Below, piece by piece: positions 41,460-50,668 of a stretch of 64,000 nt of DNA (position 1 is the first letter of the stretch; each line of letters begins with the position of its first letter). The stretch lies in the NCBI GenBank assembly GCA_934511465.1, contig CAKSWG010000002.1:94066-158065 (forward strand), in the 5' to 3' direction. The notes under the pieces were generated by a model. It had not been told where the DNA came from, ran no database searches, and saw nothing but the letters and a program-made list of their open reading frames with translations. Position numbers and translations under genes: made by a program. The stretch comes from an uncultured Faecalibacterium sp. Lineage in GTDB: Bacteria; Bacillota; Clostridia; Oscillospirales; Ruminococcaceae.

Positions 41460-42533
41460 TTAAAGTTTCCCGCACTGCTTGCCGGTGAAGAACCGCAGGG
41501 TGGTGGTGGCGCGGAACACCTTGCCCGCCCGCAGCACAGTGGTGGGGAACTCCGGATGCGAGGGGCTGCAGGGATAGTGCTGGGTCTCCAATGCAAAGCC
41601 GCCGTACTTCTGCATGGGCACGCCGCCCTTGCCGGGGGTGGGACATTCCTGCAGGAAGTTGCCGGTGTACAGCTGGATGCCCGGCTGGGTGGTGTACAGT
41701 TTCATGCTGATGCCGGTCTTTTCGCTGGTGGCCCATGCACAGATGCTCTGGCTGGAACCCCGGGCGCGGTCGATGACAAAGCAGTGGTCGTAACCTCCGC
41801 CCACCATGGTGGTCTGGGCAAAGCCGGTGTCGATGTCCCGGCCGATGAGCTTGCCCTCGGTAAAGTCCATGGGTGTATCCGCCACCGGCAGGATGGCACC
41901 GGTGGGGCAGGTCTGGTTGTTGCCCTCCAGATAATTGGAGGCATAGATGCGCAGCTTCTGGCCCAGAACATCCCCCTCACCGTTCAGGTTGAAGTAGCTG
42001 TGGTTGGTCAGGTTCACGATGGTGTCCGCATCGGAGGACACCCGGTAATCCATGCGGAAGGTATTGTCCTCCGTAAGGGTGTAGCGCACCGCCAGCTTCA
42101 GGTTTCCCGGGAAACCGTCCTCACCGTCCGGGCTCTCAGCCTCCATCAGCAGGGTGTCGCCGAAGGCCTTCACCCGGTACAGCTTGCGGGAGAAGCAGCC
42201 GTGCAGGTGGTTGGGGCCGTTGTTTGCTTCCAACTGGTAAGTCTTGCCGCCCACGCTGAACACCGCGTTCTCGATGCGGTTGGCATAGCGGCCTACGAAT
42301 GCACCGCAGCAGGTGCTGCCGGAGGACGTGAAGTCATCCTCATAATCTGCCATAGTGTCATGGCCCAGAACGACATCCACAGGGCCGTTTTTGGCCGGAA
42401 CGATGATGTTTTTAATGATGCATCCGTAATCCAGGACGCTCACGGTCAGGCCGCCGGGGTTGGAAAGGATGTACTCTGTAACATTTGCGCCCTGTCTGGT
42501 CACACCGAAGGGCTTAGAGCGGATCTGTGCCAT
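41460..42533 (-). CDS. galM: Galactose mutarotase (aldose 1-epimerase)
   Basis: A 357-residue enzyme that interconverts alpha and beta forms of galactose or glucose for the Leloir pathway. Visible active-site elements: substrate Arg in FVGRYANRIENA, the first His in NHLHGC, the catalytic His in VNLTNHSYFNLNG and the catalytic Glu in GGFALETQHYP. There is no signal peptide. It lies next to galE, on the same strand but as a separate transcript. Confidence 0.95.
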   Translation of the reverse strand: MAQIRSKPFGVTRQGANVTEYILSNPGGLTVSVLDYGCIIKNIIVPAKNGPVDVVLGHDTMADYEDDFTSSGSTCCGAFVGRYANRIENAVFSVGGKTYQLEANNGPNHLHGCFSRKLYRVKAFGDTLLMEAESPDGEDGFPGNLKLAVRYTLTEDNTFRMDYRVSSDADTIVNLTNHSYFNLNGEGDVLGQKLRIYASNYLEGNNQTCPTGAILPVADTPMDFTEGKLIGRDIDTGFAQTTMVGGGYDHCFVIDRARGSSQSICAWATSEKTGISMKLYTTQPGIQLYTGNFLQECPTPGKGGVPMQKYGGFALETQHYPCSPSHPEFPTTVLRAGKVFRATTTLRFFTGKQCGKL

Positions 42534-42606
42534 TGGGCATTCGCCTCCTCAGATTTTACTTGGAGATACAGTCAGACAGACTTCCACTGTATTCTAGCTT
42601 ATTTAT

Positions 42607-42612
42607 GATTAT
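42607..42612 (-). promoter_or_regulatory. -10 element upstream of galM
   Basis: Perfect TATAAT on the minus strand, 74 bases before the start. The -35 is poor, so an activator may be needed. The stretch 42613-42874 has no gene; it includes AAAAATCCAAG... GGATTTTTT and a CGCAGGGAGC repeat. Confidence 0.5.
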
Positions 42613-42874
42613 ATCACAGTTTTACATCTTTGTGGGGAACGAATTTTAGAATTTGAATCCAATTTTTCCAGCTATTTTTTGTTGAAATTATTCAGTTGGC
42701 GGGGTATGCAGCGCAAAAAATCCAAGTCGCTCCGCGAAAGGATTTTTTGTGTTACGCCGATTTACAGTTGCTTGCGCGACAAAACGTAAGGACAGCAGCA
42801 TGTTTTCATGCTGACGCGAATGCTCCCGCAGGGAGCCAGCGTCAGCAAATGCCGTTTGCCGTTACGGCCTTTCC

Positions 42875-42975
42875 CGTGAAAACGCAATGCCGGGCGGTCC
42901 GCAGACCGCCCGGCATTGTTCTATTATAAATAATTCTTCCGCTGATGATACGCAAAGCAAAGCGGCGCGCATTCT
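42875..42975 (-). repeat. Dispersed repeat family B, copy 2, with terminator for the RND gene
   Basis: Matches 36997-37097 over about 100 bases, including the perfect stem (42885-42918). It lies 18 bp past the stop of the transporter gene, the same relation as copy 1 to feoB. Confidence 0.85.
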
Positions 42976-42992
42976 AAATCGTCATGCTGTCG

Positions 42993-45900
42993 TCAGGCTT
43001 CCGGCTGTGCGGTGCCCGCAGACTTCTGCGCCGCAATGAACTCTGCCGCGTCGTCCGGGATATCGTCCAGATCATCGTCGCTGCCAACATCCACATTGAG
43101 CGGCGGCTTCTTGAACATCATGTCATACAGCACCGGCACGATATACAAGGTCATCAGGGTGGCATAGCTCAGGCCGCAGATGATAACGATGGCCATGCCG
43201 CTCATGAGCTGGCTTGCCATATCGCCGCTGAACACCAGCTGCAGCATGGCCAGCACGGTGGTCAGGGTGGTCATGAGGATGGGGCGCATACGGGTCCGGC
43301 CGGTGGCCACCAGCGCGGCGCGGCGCTCCATGCCGCCCAGACGCAGCTGGTTTGCATAGTCCACGAACACGATGCCGTTGTTGACAACGGTGCCCATCAG
43401 CACGATGAAGCCCATCAGGGAGATCATGGTCAGCTGCTGGCCGGTGAACAGCAGGCCCAGCAGGCCGCCGGTAAAGGCCAGCGGCACCGTGAACAGCACG
43501 ATGAAGGGGGACAGCAGGCTCTGGAACTGTGCCACCATGACAAGGTACACAAAGGGCAGGGCCAGAGCCATCCACTGCACCATTTCGTTCACCATATAAT
43601 CGGTGCTCTCGGTCTCGCCGCCCAGCGTGATGCTGCAGCCCTCCGGCATTTCGCCGCTGGCTGCGTACTCGTCCAGCTTCTTCTGCAGCACGCGGGACTG
43701 CACCATGGTGTTGTAGCCCTTCAGCGTGTCTGCCGTCACGGTGACATACTCGGTCTGGTTCTCGCTGGTGATGGCATCCGGCGCGGTGCCGGTGGACCAG
43801 CTGGCGATATCGTTCAGGGTGCAGGTACCCTTGGTCACAGTGCCGTCTGCCGACATTTCGGTGGTCTCAAAGGTGAGCTCCATCATATTTTCCTTGGTGA
43901 CAGGGTCCAGATTGTTGGTGATCTGCACATCCATGGTGGTGCCGTTCACCGTGACGGGGGTCTGGGCGGTAGCGGTGGTGGTCAGCTTGGCTGCGATCTG
44001 CTGGTACACCTGCGCCACGGTCAGGCCGTAGGCACGCACCTTGTCGCGGTCCACCTTCAGGATGATGGTGGCATCGCCGCTGCCAAGGCCGTTGTCCGCG
44101 TTGGCAAAGCCCTCGGTGTCGTTCACCATCTCCACCACCTTTTCGGAGACGGCGGTCAGGGTCTCGGCATCCGCGCCATAGACCTTGACCGACAGGCCGC
44201 TGGCCAGCTGGCTGGTCAGATCGTCTGTCATGCCGTACAGCTTGACCTCGGCGGTGCAGTTCTCGATCTGGGACACTGCATCCTCCATGGCCTGCCGGGT
44301 CTTTTCCACCTCACGGGAGGAAAGGCTCTCGCTCATCATGACGTTGATCTTGTATCTGCCGTAGGCATTGGCGGCATTCAGGATATCGGTGATGGCGGTG
44401 GGCAGGCCCAGCTGGCTGATGTCCAGACCCGCCATGCTGGTGTCGGTGGTGATGCCCACCTCTTCCACGTTTTCCACATTCAGGGCCGCCTGTGCCACCT
44501 GACCCGCAATGGCATAGGATTCCTCCTTGGTCAGGCCGTCGGCGGTGGACAGGGTGATCTGCGCCTCGTTGCTGGTGATGCTGGGCAGCAGCTCCACGCC
44601 CATGTTCAGCACCTGCCAGCCGCTGAACACCAGCAGCACCACCGCCGCGATCAGGGGCAGGGCACGGTGCTTCAGGCACCATTCCAGACTATGGGCGTAC
44701 TTTTCCTGCACCTTTTCAAACCAGACAAGGCGCTTGGGCTCGGCCTTTTTCAGCACGGTGGAGGCTGCCGCCGGGACCACCGTGAGTGCCACGATAAGGG
44801 AAGCCATCAGGCAGTAGCCGATGCACAGAGACATGGGCATCATCAGGCTGCGCACGAGGCTGGCCGAGAACACCACCGGCAGGAACACGCACACCGAGGT
44901 GAGGGTGGAGGCCACCACCGACATGCCCACCTGCCTTGTGCCCTGCACGGCAGCGCGGGCCGCAGGCACGCCGCGGCTGCGCAGGCGGTAGATGTTCTCA
45001 ATGACGACCACCGAGTTGTCCACCAGCATACCAATGCCAAGGGACAGGCCGGCCAGCGTCATCACGTTCAGGTCCAGACCCGTAAAGTACATGAGCACCA
45101 CCGCAAACAGCACGGACAGCGGGATGCTGATGCCGACCACAAGGGTGGGCTTGACGTCCTTGAGGAAGATGGCCAGCACGATGATGGCCAGCGCGGCACC
45201 CACCACCATGCTGGTGAGGATGCTCTGGATGACGATGGTGATGTAGTTGCCCTGATTGGACAGCACCACCATGTGCAGGCCGTCGTACCGGCTCTCCATC
45301 TGTTCAAAGGCGGTCAGGCAGTTGTCGGAGACCTCGCCCGCACTGGAGGTCGCATTTTTATAGATTTTGAGGATGGATGCCTTTTCGCCGTTCAGTCGGG
45401 TGTAGCTGTCCGCAGAGTTGTCGATGACCTCCACATCCGCCACATCGGAAAGGCGCACGTCACCGTAGCCCTCCACATGCAGCAGCAGAGCACCGCTGAT
45501 GTCCTCCACGCTGTCGTACTCTTCGCCCACCTTCAGCAGCCAGGACTCGCCGTCCTTGTCCGGCACATAACCGGCCGGCATGGAGAAGTTCTGTGCATAG
45601 ATGAGCTGGGCCAGCGTGTCGATGTCCAGCTGCTTTGCCACATCGGCCTGTGCCAGCGCATTGGTCTTGGCCGTCTCGTACTCTTCCTTGGCGGCCTCCA
45701 GCTGCTTTTCGTACTCGTTCAGCATTTCACGCGCTTCGGTGAACTGCATATAGGCATTGAGCTGCTGCTGAGAGAAGCTGCCCAGCGCGCCGGAGAACTC
45801 GCTCATCAGCTGCGGCACATTGTCCATGGCCTTAATGGTGCTTTCCAGCGCGTTGTAGACCACATTCAGGCTTTCCTGCAGCTGCATCTCATTGGCAAGA

Positions 45901-46937
45901 TCTTCCGCCGTGCTGCCCTCGGTGCCGGTCTCGGTGTTCATGCGCTCCTGCAGCTTCTGCAGTGCACCGGTGAGCTTATCCGTGATGGTGCGCAGCTCTG
46001 CCACGATATCGATGAGGGAGTCGATGTCCCGCATACCGGTCTCGTTGAACTTGTCCAGCACCTTCTGCAGGCCGTCGCGCACCTCGATCAGGGCCTGCTG
46101 GATCTCGGGCTCCTTGACCACGGCGATCAGGTCGTTGACGCTTTCCAGCAAAGCCTGCGCCTGCGCGCGCACCGTTTCCACTGCGGCACCCACCTCGGTG
46201 CTCATCTGGCTCATGACCGAGTTGGACACGGTATTGCCAAAGTTTTTCAGCTGCTTTTCGTACTCTTTACGGCCTGCGTTGATCTGTGCCTCGGCAGCTT
46301 CCAGCTGCTCACGGGCCGCCGCCAGCTGGGTATCGATGAGCTCCAGCAGCTTTGCATTGATATCGTTGATCTTATCCTGATTCAGCTGCACCTGAACCAT
46401 CTTATCCACCAGACCGCTGGAGGAAACGCTGGAAACACCGCCCCTGCGCTGGAGCTCCGGCACCAGCGTTTTCTGGATGAACTCCGAAAGCTCGTACTGG
46501 TCCGCGCCCTCGCGGCTGACGGCCACCGTCATAAAGGCGTTCATGTTCAGGCTGTATTCAATGACAGAGGGGGTCAGGCAGGTGCTCGGCAGGTCGCTTT
46601 TTGCCTGATCCAGCTTGTTGGACACCTTGACCATGGCGCTGTTCATGTCGGTATCGTCCACAAATTTCATCAGCAGCAGGCTGTAGTTTTCTGCCGATGT
46701 TGCGGTGATATCGGACACGCCCGGCACGGTGAGCGCATTTTCCAGAACATCGGAGACTTCGCTCTCCACACGCTCCGGGCTTGCACCGGGATACACGGTG
46801 ACCACCATCAGATACGGCGTGCTGACGTTGGGCAGAAGGTTCGTATCCATCTTTGTGACTGCCACAAAGCCCAGGATCAGAACCATAACGACTGCCACCA
46901 GCACCGTAAATGGTTTTTTAACACTGAATTTTTCCAT
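42993..46937 (-). CDS. RND-superfamily efflux transporter with a coiled-coil insertion
   Basis: A 1314-residue membrane protein of the AcrB/SwrC type with 12 predicted helices in two halves. Helix 1 is at residues 11-29. The middle shows the RND signature block (GLDLNVMTLAGLSLGIGMLVDNSVVVIENIYR) with its helix-4 acidic Asp, and the second half ends with a matching block (TMISLMGFIVLMGTVVNNGIVFVDYANQLR). Normal members are about 1030-1060 residues. The excess is mostly an alpha-helical, Gln/Glu/Ala-rich stretch at about 195-440 in the first outer domain. No adaptor or outer-membrane partner gene is adjacent, which fits a Gram-positive cell. Substrates may be drugs, lipids or peptides. Confidence 0.92.
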   Translation of the reverse strand: MEKFSVKKPFTVLVAVVMVLILGFVAVTKMDTNLLPNVSTPYLMVVTVYPGASPERVESEVSDVLENALTVPGVSDITATSAENYSLLLMKFVDDTDMNSAMVKVSNKLDQAKSDLPSTCLTPSVIEYSLNMNAFMTVAVSREGADQYELSEFIQKTLVPELQRRGGVSSVSSSGLVDKMVQVQLNQDKINDINAKLLELIDTQLAAAREQLEAAEAQINAGRKEYEKQLKNFGNTVSNSVMSQMSTEVGAAVETVRAQAQALLESVNDLIAVVKEPEIQQALIEVRDGLQKVLDKFNETGMRDIDSLIDIVAELRTITDKLTGALQKLQERMNTETGTEGSTAEDLANEMQLQESLNVVYNALESTIKAMDNVPQLMSEFSGALGSFSQQQLNAYMQFTEAREMLNEYEKQLEAAKEEYETAKTNALAQADVAKQLDIDTLAQLIYAQNFSMPAGYVPDKDGESWLLKVGEEYDSVEDISGALLLHVEGYGDVRLSDVADVEVIDNSADSYTRLNGEKASILKIYKNATSSAGEVSDNCLTAFEQMESRYDGLHMVVLSNQGNYITIVIQSILTSMVVGAALAIIVLAIFLKDVKPTLVVGISIPLSVLFAVVLMYFTGLDLNVMTLAGLSLGIGMLVDNSVVVIENIYRLRSRGVPAARAAVQGTRQVGMSVVASTLTSVCVFLPVVFSASLVRSLMMPMSLCIGYCLMASLIVALTVVPAAASTVLKKAEPKRLVWFEKVQEKYAHSLEWCLKHRALPLIAAVVLLVFSGWQVLNMGVELLPSITSNEAQITLSTADGLTKEESYAIAGQVAQAALNVENVEEVGITTDTSMAGLDISQLGLPTAITDILNAANAYGRYKINVMMSESLSSREVEKTRQAMEDAVSQIENCTAEVKLYGMTDDLTSQLASGLSVKVYGADAETLTAVSEKVVEMVNDTEGFANADNGLGSGDATIILKVDRDKVRAYGLTVAQVYQQIAAKLTTTATAQTPVTVNGTTMDVQITNNLDPVTKENMMELTFETTEMSADGTVTKGTCTLNDIASWSTGTAPDAITSENQTEYVTVTADTLKGYNTMVQSRVLQKKLDEYAASGEMPEGCSITLGGETESTDYMVNEMVQWMALALPFVYLVMVAQFQSLLSPFIVLFTVPLAFTGGLLGLLFTGQQLTMISLMGFIVLMGTVVNNGIVFVDYANQLRLGGMERRAALVATGRTRMRPILMTTLTTVLAMLQLVFSGDMASQLMSGMAIVIICGLSYATLMTLYIVPVLYDMMFKKPPLNVDVGSDDDLDDIPDDAAEFIAAQKSAGTAQPEA

Positions 46938-47016
46938 TTTTCCCTACCATTTCTCTGCCGTGCCGCAAAGCAGGGCAGCCGCTTTCTTTCCAGAAAGGCC
47001 ACACTTCAACATTTTT

Positions 47017-47044
47017 ATTATACACACAAGCCCCCGCCTTGCAA
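47017..47044 (-). promoter_or_regulatory. Promoter of the RND gene
   Basis: Minus-strand TTGCAA, 16-bp spacer, TATAAT; 80 bases before the start. The gap 47045-47268 holds no gene. Confidence 0.7.
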
Positions 47045-47268
47045 GGGCAGGGGAGGATTCTTTTGTGATTCTTTAGATTCTTTCGCAGGATTTTAACAAT
47101 TACCCTTCCGTTTTTCCATTTTCCGGCAGCGGATGCGACCAAATTCGGTCTGTCTCCCCCGATTGATACGCCTCAGCCGGGCAGATTGTTGCACCCCGCA
47201 GAAATTTTCTGCAGGGCGCACGGCAGCAGCTTTTTGTTTTTTGCGTGGAAATGTGCATTTGAATATGT

Positions 47269-47274
47269 TATACT
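47269..47274 (+). promoter_or_regulatory. Extended -10 upstream of ricT
   Basis: TGTTATACT with no clear -35, 76 bases before the ATG. Confidence 0.5.
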
Positions 47275-47349
47275 AAGATGCAGAATGGATCAGCAGGCCC
47301 TTTTTCGGGCCTTATCCTATAGATTCGACCGAAAAAAACGAGGAACACT

Positions 47350-48303
47350 ATGAAAAAAGTCATTTCCGTCCGTTTCAAAGAGAACGGCAAAAGCTATTAT
47401 TTCGACCCCGCCGGGGCCGACATCAAAACCGGCGAATACGTCATTGTGGAAACTGCCCGCGGCATCGAGTGCGGCGAGGTGGTGCAGGGGGTGAGGGAGA
47501 TCACCGATGCAGCGGTGCCCAAGGCCCTCAAGCCCATCACCCGCATGGCCGACAGCGTGGACATCCGCCGGATGCGCCAGAACCGTGAGGACGAGAAGCG
47601 CGCCTACCACACCTGTCAGGAGTGCATCGCCCGCCACGGTCTGGAAATGAAGCTGGTGGAAGCGGAATACACGCTGGACCGCTCCAAGATCATGTTCTAC
47701 TTTACCGCAGACGGCCGGGTGGACTTCCGCGAGCTGGTCAAGGATCTGGCCGGTATCTTCCACACCCGCATCGAGCTGCGCCAGATCGGCGTGCGGGACG
47801 AGAGCAAGATGATCGGCGGTCTGGGCATCTGCGGCCAGCCCTTCTGCTGCAGCCGCTTCCTCAAGGACTTCCAGCCCGTGTCCATCAAGATGGCAAAGGA
47901 GCAGGGCCTTTCGCTGAACCCCACCAAAATCAGCGGTGCCTGCGGCCGGCTGATGTGCTGCCTTGCCTACGAGGAAAGCGCCTACGAATACCTGAACAGC
48001 ATCATGCCCATGGTGGGCAGCACCGTGCGCACACCGGACGGCCTTGGCACTGTGCTGGAAGTGAACCCGGTATCCGGCTACCTGCGGGTGCGCTGCGGCA
48101 CCGAGAGCCTTTCGCCCCGGTACTACAAGGTAGGCGTGTGTGAGTATGTCAGCGGCGGCAAGCGTGCGCCCCGCCGCCCGGACCCGGAGGACGATTACTC
48201 CGGCGTGCGCAACCCGGCACCGGTGGTGGCCTGCTCCGACGAGGGGGAAAAGCGCTGCGCTGGCGGCTGCTGTGCCCGGAAGCGCCCTGCCGAAAAGGAG
48301 TGA
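47350..48303 (+). CDS. ricT: RicT/YaaT-type PSP1 protein
   Basis: A 317-residue cytoplasmic protein with a PSP1 C-terminal domain (about 60-150). Two cysteine clusters, CGQPFCCSRF and CGACGRLMCC-like (SGACGRLMCCLAYEE), match those that hold Fe-S clusters in the B. subtilis RicA-RicF-RicT complex, which steers RNase Y. The C-terminal tail (from about 262) is charged and ends with extra cysteines (CAGGCCARKR). In a non-sporulating gut Firmicute its role would be RNA processing rather than sporulation. It is often adjacent to holB; here holB is 10 kb away. Confidence 0.92.
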   Translation: MKKVISVRFKENGKSYYFDPAGADIKTGEYVIVETARGIECGEVVQGVREITDAAVPKALKPITRMADSVDIRRMRQNREDEKRAYHTCQECIARHGLEMKLVEAEYTLDRSKIMFYFTADGRVDFRELVKDLAGIFHTRIELRQIGVRDESKMIGGLGICGQPFCCSRFLKDFQPVSIKMAKEQGLSLNPTKISGACGRLMCCLAYEESAYEYLNSIMPMVGSTVRTPDGLGTVLEVNPVSGYLRVRCGTESLSPRYYKVGVCEYVSGGKRAPRRPDPEDDYSGVRNPAPVVACSDEGEKRCAGGCCARKRPAEKE

Positions 48304-48461
48304 GAGCCGCGCCGGAGGCTCCGAGGGGTTAGTCTGGCAAAACTAACTATTCTTCGTGATTTTTGCCAAAAAACTCCTGCAAATTTGTCCATAAGTTAGC
48401 CTGTGCTTTTGTGCAACCCAACAAAAAACAAACTTTTGTGTTTTTTGGGCCACGGTTAGTC

Positions 48462-48490
48462 TTGCCTTTTCTCACCTGCTTTGTTAGAAT
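48462..48490 (+). promoter_or_regulatory. Promoter of the ferredoxin gene
   Basis: TTGCCT, 17-bp spacer, TAGAAT, about 100 bases before the ATG. Between 48304 and 48461 there is no gene. Confidence 0.65.
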
Positions 48491-48589
48491 GCAGACAAGG
48501 ATATGATTTCCGGAGAGACATGCACAGCCGTGCCATACATGACTCTTCATACCATACTTCGGGCACGGAGATAAAAAGGAGAGTTTATT

Positions 48590-48757
48590 ATGGCACACAA
48601 GGTTTCTGACGCATGTGTTGGCTGCGGCGCTTGCGAGGGCGCTTGCCCGGTTGGCGCTATCACCGTTGACGGTGTTGCATCTGTGAACGCAGACGCTTGC
48701 ATCGACTGCGGCGCTTGCGAGGGTGCTTGCCCCACCGGTGCTATCACTGCTGAATAA
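48590..48757 (+). CDS. 2[4Fe-4S] clostridial-type ferredoxin, 55 aa
   Basis: A 55-residue electron carrier with the two classical motifs ACVGCGACEGACPVGA and ACIDCGACEGACPTGA, eight cysteines in all, holding two [4Fe-4S] clusters. It carries low-potential electrons for pyruvate:ferredoxin oxidoreductase, hydrogenase or Rnf-type enzymes in anaerobes. ATG at 48590 is preceded by AAAGGAGAG. It is a single-gene unit with its own promoter and terminator. Its strong repetitive codon use (GCT, TGC) suggests high expression. Confidence 0.96.
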   Translation: MAHKVSDACVGCGACEGACPVGAITVDGVASVNADACIDCGACEGACPTGAITAE

Positions 48758-48786
48758 TTTTAGCAGCGGCACAAAAACGCTTCAAG

Positions 48787-48819
48787 AGCAGCAGGCCTGT
48801 CCAAAGCAGGTCTGCTGCT
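48787..48819 (+). terminator. Terminator of the ferredoxin gene
   Basis: Arms AGCAGCAGGCCTG/CAGGTCTGCTGCT followed by TTTTTGTTTT. Confidence 0.9.
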
Positions 48820-48896
48820 TTTTGTTTTGCAGTAATTCGCACAAATTCCACAGGCAATTCCACCTATTTTTTTGAGAGGGTCAGGCGCACTTATCT

Positions 48897-49571
48897 ATGG
48901 AACATTCTACCGAAGTCTTGTATAATAGAACTATGGTATATTGCTCGCCGGAGCATCGCTTCGGCTCGGATGCGCTGCTGCTGGCCCGTTTTTGTGAGCC
49001 GAAGCGTGCCCAGAAGGCCGCAGACCTGTGCTCCGGCTGCGGCATCGTGGCGCTGGAATGGCACGACCGGGGCCACCGGGGCCCCTGCATCGGGCTGGAA
49101 CTGCAGCCGGAGGGTAGCGCCCTGCTTTCCGCTGCGGTGGACGAGCAGGACATCGGGCATCTTACGCCGGTCTGTGCCGACCTGCGCACCTTCCGGCAGG
49201 GCGAGGGAAGTTTTGACGTGTGTGCGTGCAATCCGCCCTACTTCACGGATGGGCCCCAGAGCCGGAACGCGGCCCACGCCCTTGCCCGGCACGAGAACAC
49301 CTGCACACTGGACGATGTGTGCGGGTGCGCCTTCCGTCTGCTGAAGGACGGCGGACGCTTTTCCCTCTGCCACCGGCCGGAACGGCTGGCGGAGGTGCTG
49401 GCGGTGCTGCGGGCCCACCGGCTGGAACCCAAGCGGCTGGCCTTTGTAAAGAACAAAGCAGACGGCGTGCCATGGCTCTTCCTTGTGGAAGCGCAGAAGA
49501 ACCGCAAAACCGGCCTGCGGGTGGAGCCGGATGTGTTGATCAGCGCCGGTGCGGCGCTATATGGCAGATAA
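48897..49571 (+). CDS. trmN6: tRNA1(Val) adenine-N6 methyltransferase-like (YfiC/TrmN6 type)
   Basis: A 224-residue AdoMet-dependent methyltransferase. The AdoMet loop is ADLCSGCGIVALEW (about 43-56) and the catalytic motif is CNPPYF (about 110). RFGSDALLLARF at the N terminus is characteristic of the YfiC family that modifies A37 of tRNA-Val. The start could be ATG 48897 or the ATG 12 codons later, just before the conserved region. A family A repeat follows directly. It precedes rsmI, an arrangement common in Firmicutes (yabB-yazA-rsmI). Confidence 0.88.
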   Translation: MEHSTEVLYNRTMVYCSPEHRFGSDALLLARFCEPKRAQKAADLCSGCGIVALEWHDRGHRGPCIGLELQPEGSALLSAAVDEQDIGHLTPVCADLRTFRQGEGSFDVCACNPPYFTDGPQSRNAAHALARHENTCTLDDVCGCAFRLLKDGGRFSLCHRPERLAEVLAVLRAHRLEPKRLAFVKNKADGVPWLFLVEAQKNRKTGLRVEPDVLISAGAALYGR

Positions 49572-49757
49572 ACCCTCTCCGTCATCGCTGTGCGATGCCA
49601 CCTTGCTCCCCACTTTGTCACCCTCGGTGACATTTCTCCCCGGAACGGGGAGAATCTGTCGAAGGGCGAGGTTTTTCCCATCATACGGCAGTGTTTCCCT
49701 CCTTGTCAAAAGCTCCCCCTTTCGGGGGAGCTGGCTGCGAAGCAGACTGAGAGGGTT
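49570..49757. repeat. Dispersed repeat family A, long copy
   Basis: Starts ACCCTCTCCGTCATCGC and ends GACTGAGAGGG. Internal CTCCCCGGAACGGGGAG and CTCCCCCTTTCGGGGGAG palindromes. It fills the whole gap between trmN6 and rsmI and abuts the trmN6 stop. Confidence 0.8.
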
Positions 49758-49777
49758 GTGCTTTTCAGGAGGTAACT

Positions 49778-50635
49778 ATGGCAGGAACTCTTTATATCGT
49801 GGCAACGCCCATCGGCAATCTGGACGATATGCCGCCCCGGGTGGCCGCCACCTTTGGCGCGGCCGATTTCATTGCCGCCGAGGACACCCGTGTGACCATG
49901 AAGCTGCTGAACTTTCTGGGCCTGAAAAAGCCTATGGTCAGCTACTATGAGCACGCCCTGCAGAAGGGCGAGGGCATCCTGCGCCGCATTGAGGCGGGGG
50001 AGAGCTGCGCACTGTGCAGTGATGCGGGCATGCCCTGCGTCTCCGACCCGGGCGAGGTGATCGTGCGGGATGCGCTGGCCCGGGGCATCAAAGTGGTGCC
50101 GGTGCCAGCGGCCTCTGCCTGCGTCACCGCGCTGGCCGTGTCCGGGCAGGACACCTCCCGCTGGGTGTTCGAGGGTTTTCTGCCCGTGAACCGCAAGCAG
50201 AAAAAAGAGCGGCTGGCTGAGCTTTTGCAGGAAAAGCGCACCACCATCTTCTACGAAGCTCCCCACAAGCTGCGCACCACGCTGGACGATCTGACCAACG
50301 CCTTCGGTGCCGACCGCAGCATCACCCTGTGCCGGGAACTGACCAAGCTCCATGAGGATATCTGGAAGACCACCCTCGGCGAGGCGGTGGAGCACTACAA
50401 AGCCAACGAGCCCCGGGGGGAATATGTGCTGGTGATGGCCGGTGCGCCGGAGACCGCCGACCCGGAGCAGGAGCTGACGCTGGAGCAGGCAGCGCAGCGG
50501 GCGCTGGAACTGACCGGGCAGGGCTTTGGCCCCACCGCAGCGGCCAAGGCGGCGGCGCAGGGCACACCCTATTCCAAGAGCGAAGTGTACAAGCAGCTGC
50601 TGGTATTGCAACAGGGCCAGCAGACAGCGGAATGA
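49778..50635 (+). CDS. rsmI: 16S rRNA cytidine-1402 2'-O-methyltransferase
   Basis: A 285-residue tetrapyrrole methylase-fold enzyme. GTLYIVATPIGNLDDMPPRV at the N terminus, AAEDTRVTMKLLNFL, CSDAGMPCVSDPG and VPVPAASACVTALAVSG are diagnostic of RsmI. It methylates C1402 in the ribosomal P site together with RsmH. ATG at 49778 has AGGAGGTAA. It begins a three-gene run with the phosphodiesterase and birA. Confidence 0.97.
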   Translation: MAGTLYIVATPIGNLDDMPPRVAATFGAADFIAAEDTRVTMKLLNFLGLKKPMVSYYEHALQKGEGILRRIEAGESCALCSDAGMPCVSDPGEVIVRDALARGIKVVPVPAASACVTALAVSGQDTSRWVFEGFLPVNRKQKKERLAELLQEKRTTIFYEAPHKLRTTLDDLTNAFGADRSITLCRELTKLHEDIWKTTLGEAVEHYKANEPRGEYVLVMAGAPETADPEQELTLEQAAQRALELTGQGFGPTAAAKAAAQGTPYSKSEVYKQLLVLQQGQQTAE

Positions 50636-50668
50636 TACGTAACTGGTAAACAGAGGAGGACCCTTTTT

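Noticed and set aside
42984-47096. 1370-codon plus-strand open frame
   Set aside because: It lies antisense to the RND gene, whose minus-strand product has full family motifs. The plus frame is His/Gln-rich, a common shadow of GC-rich genes.
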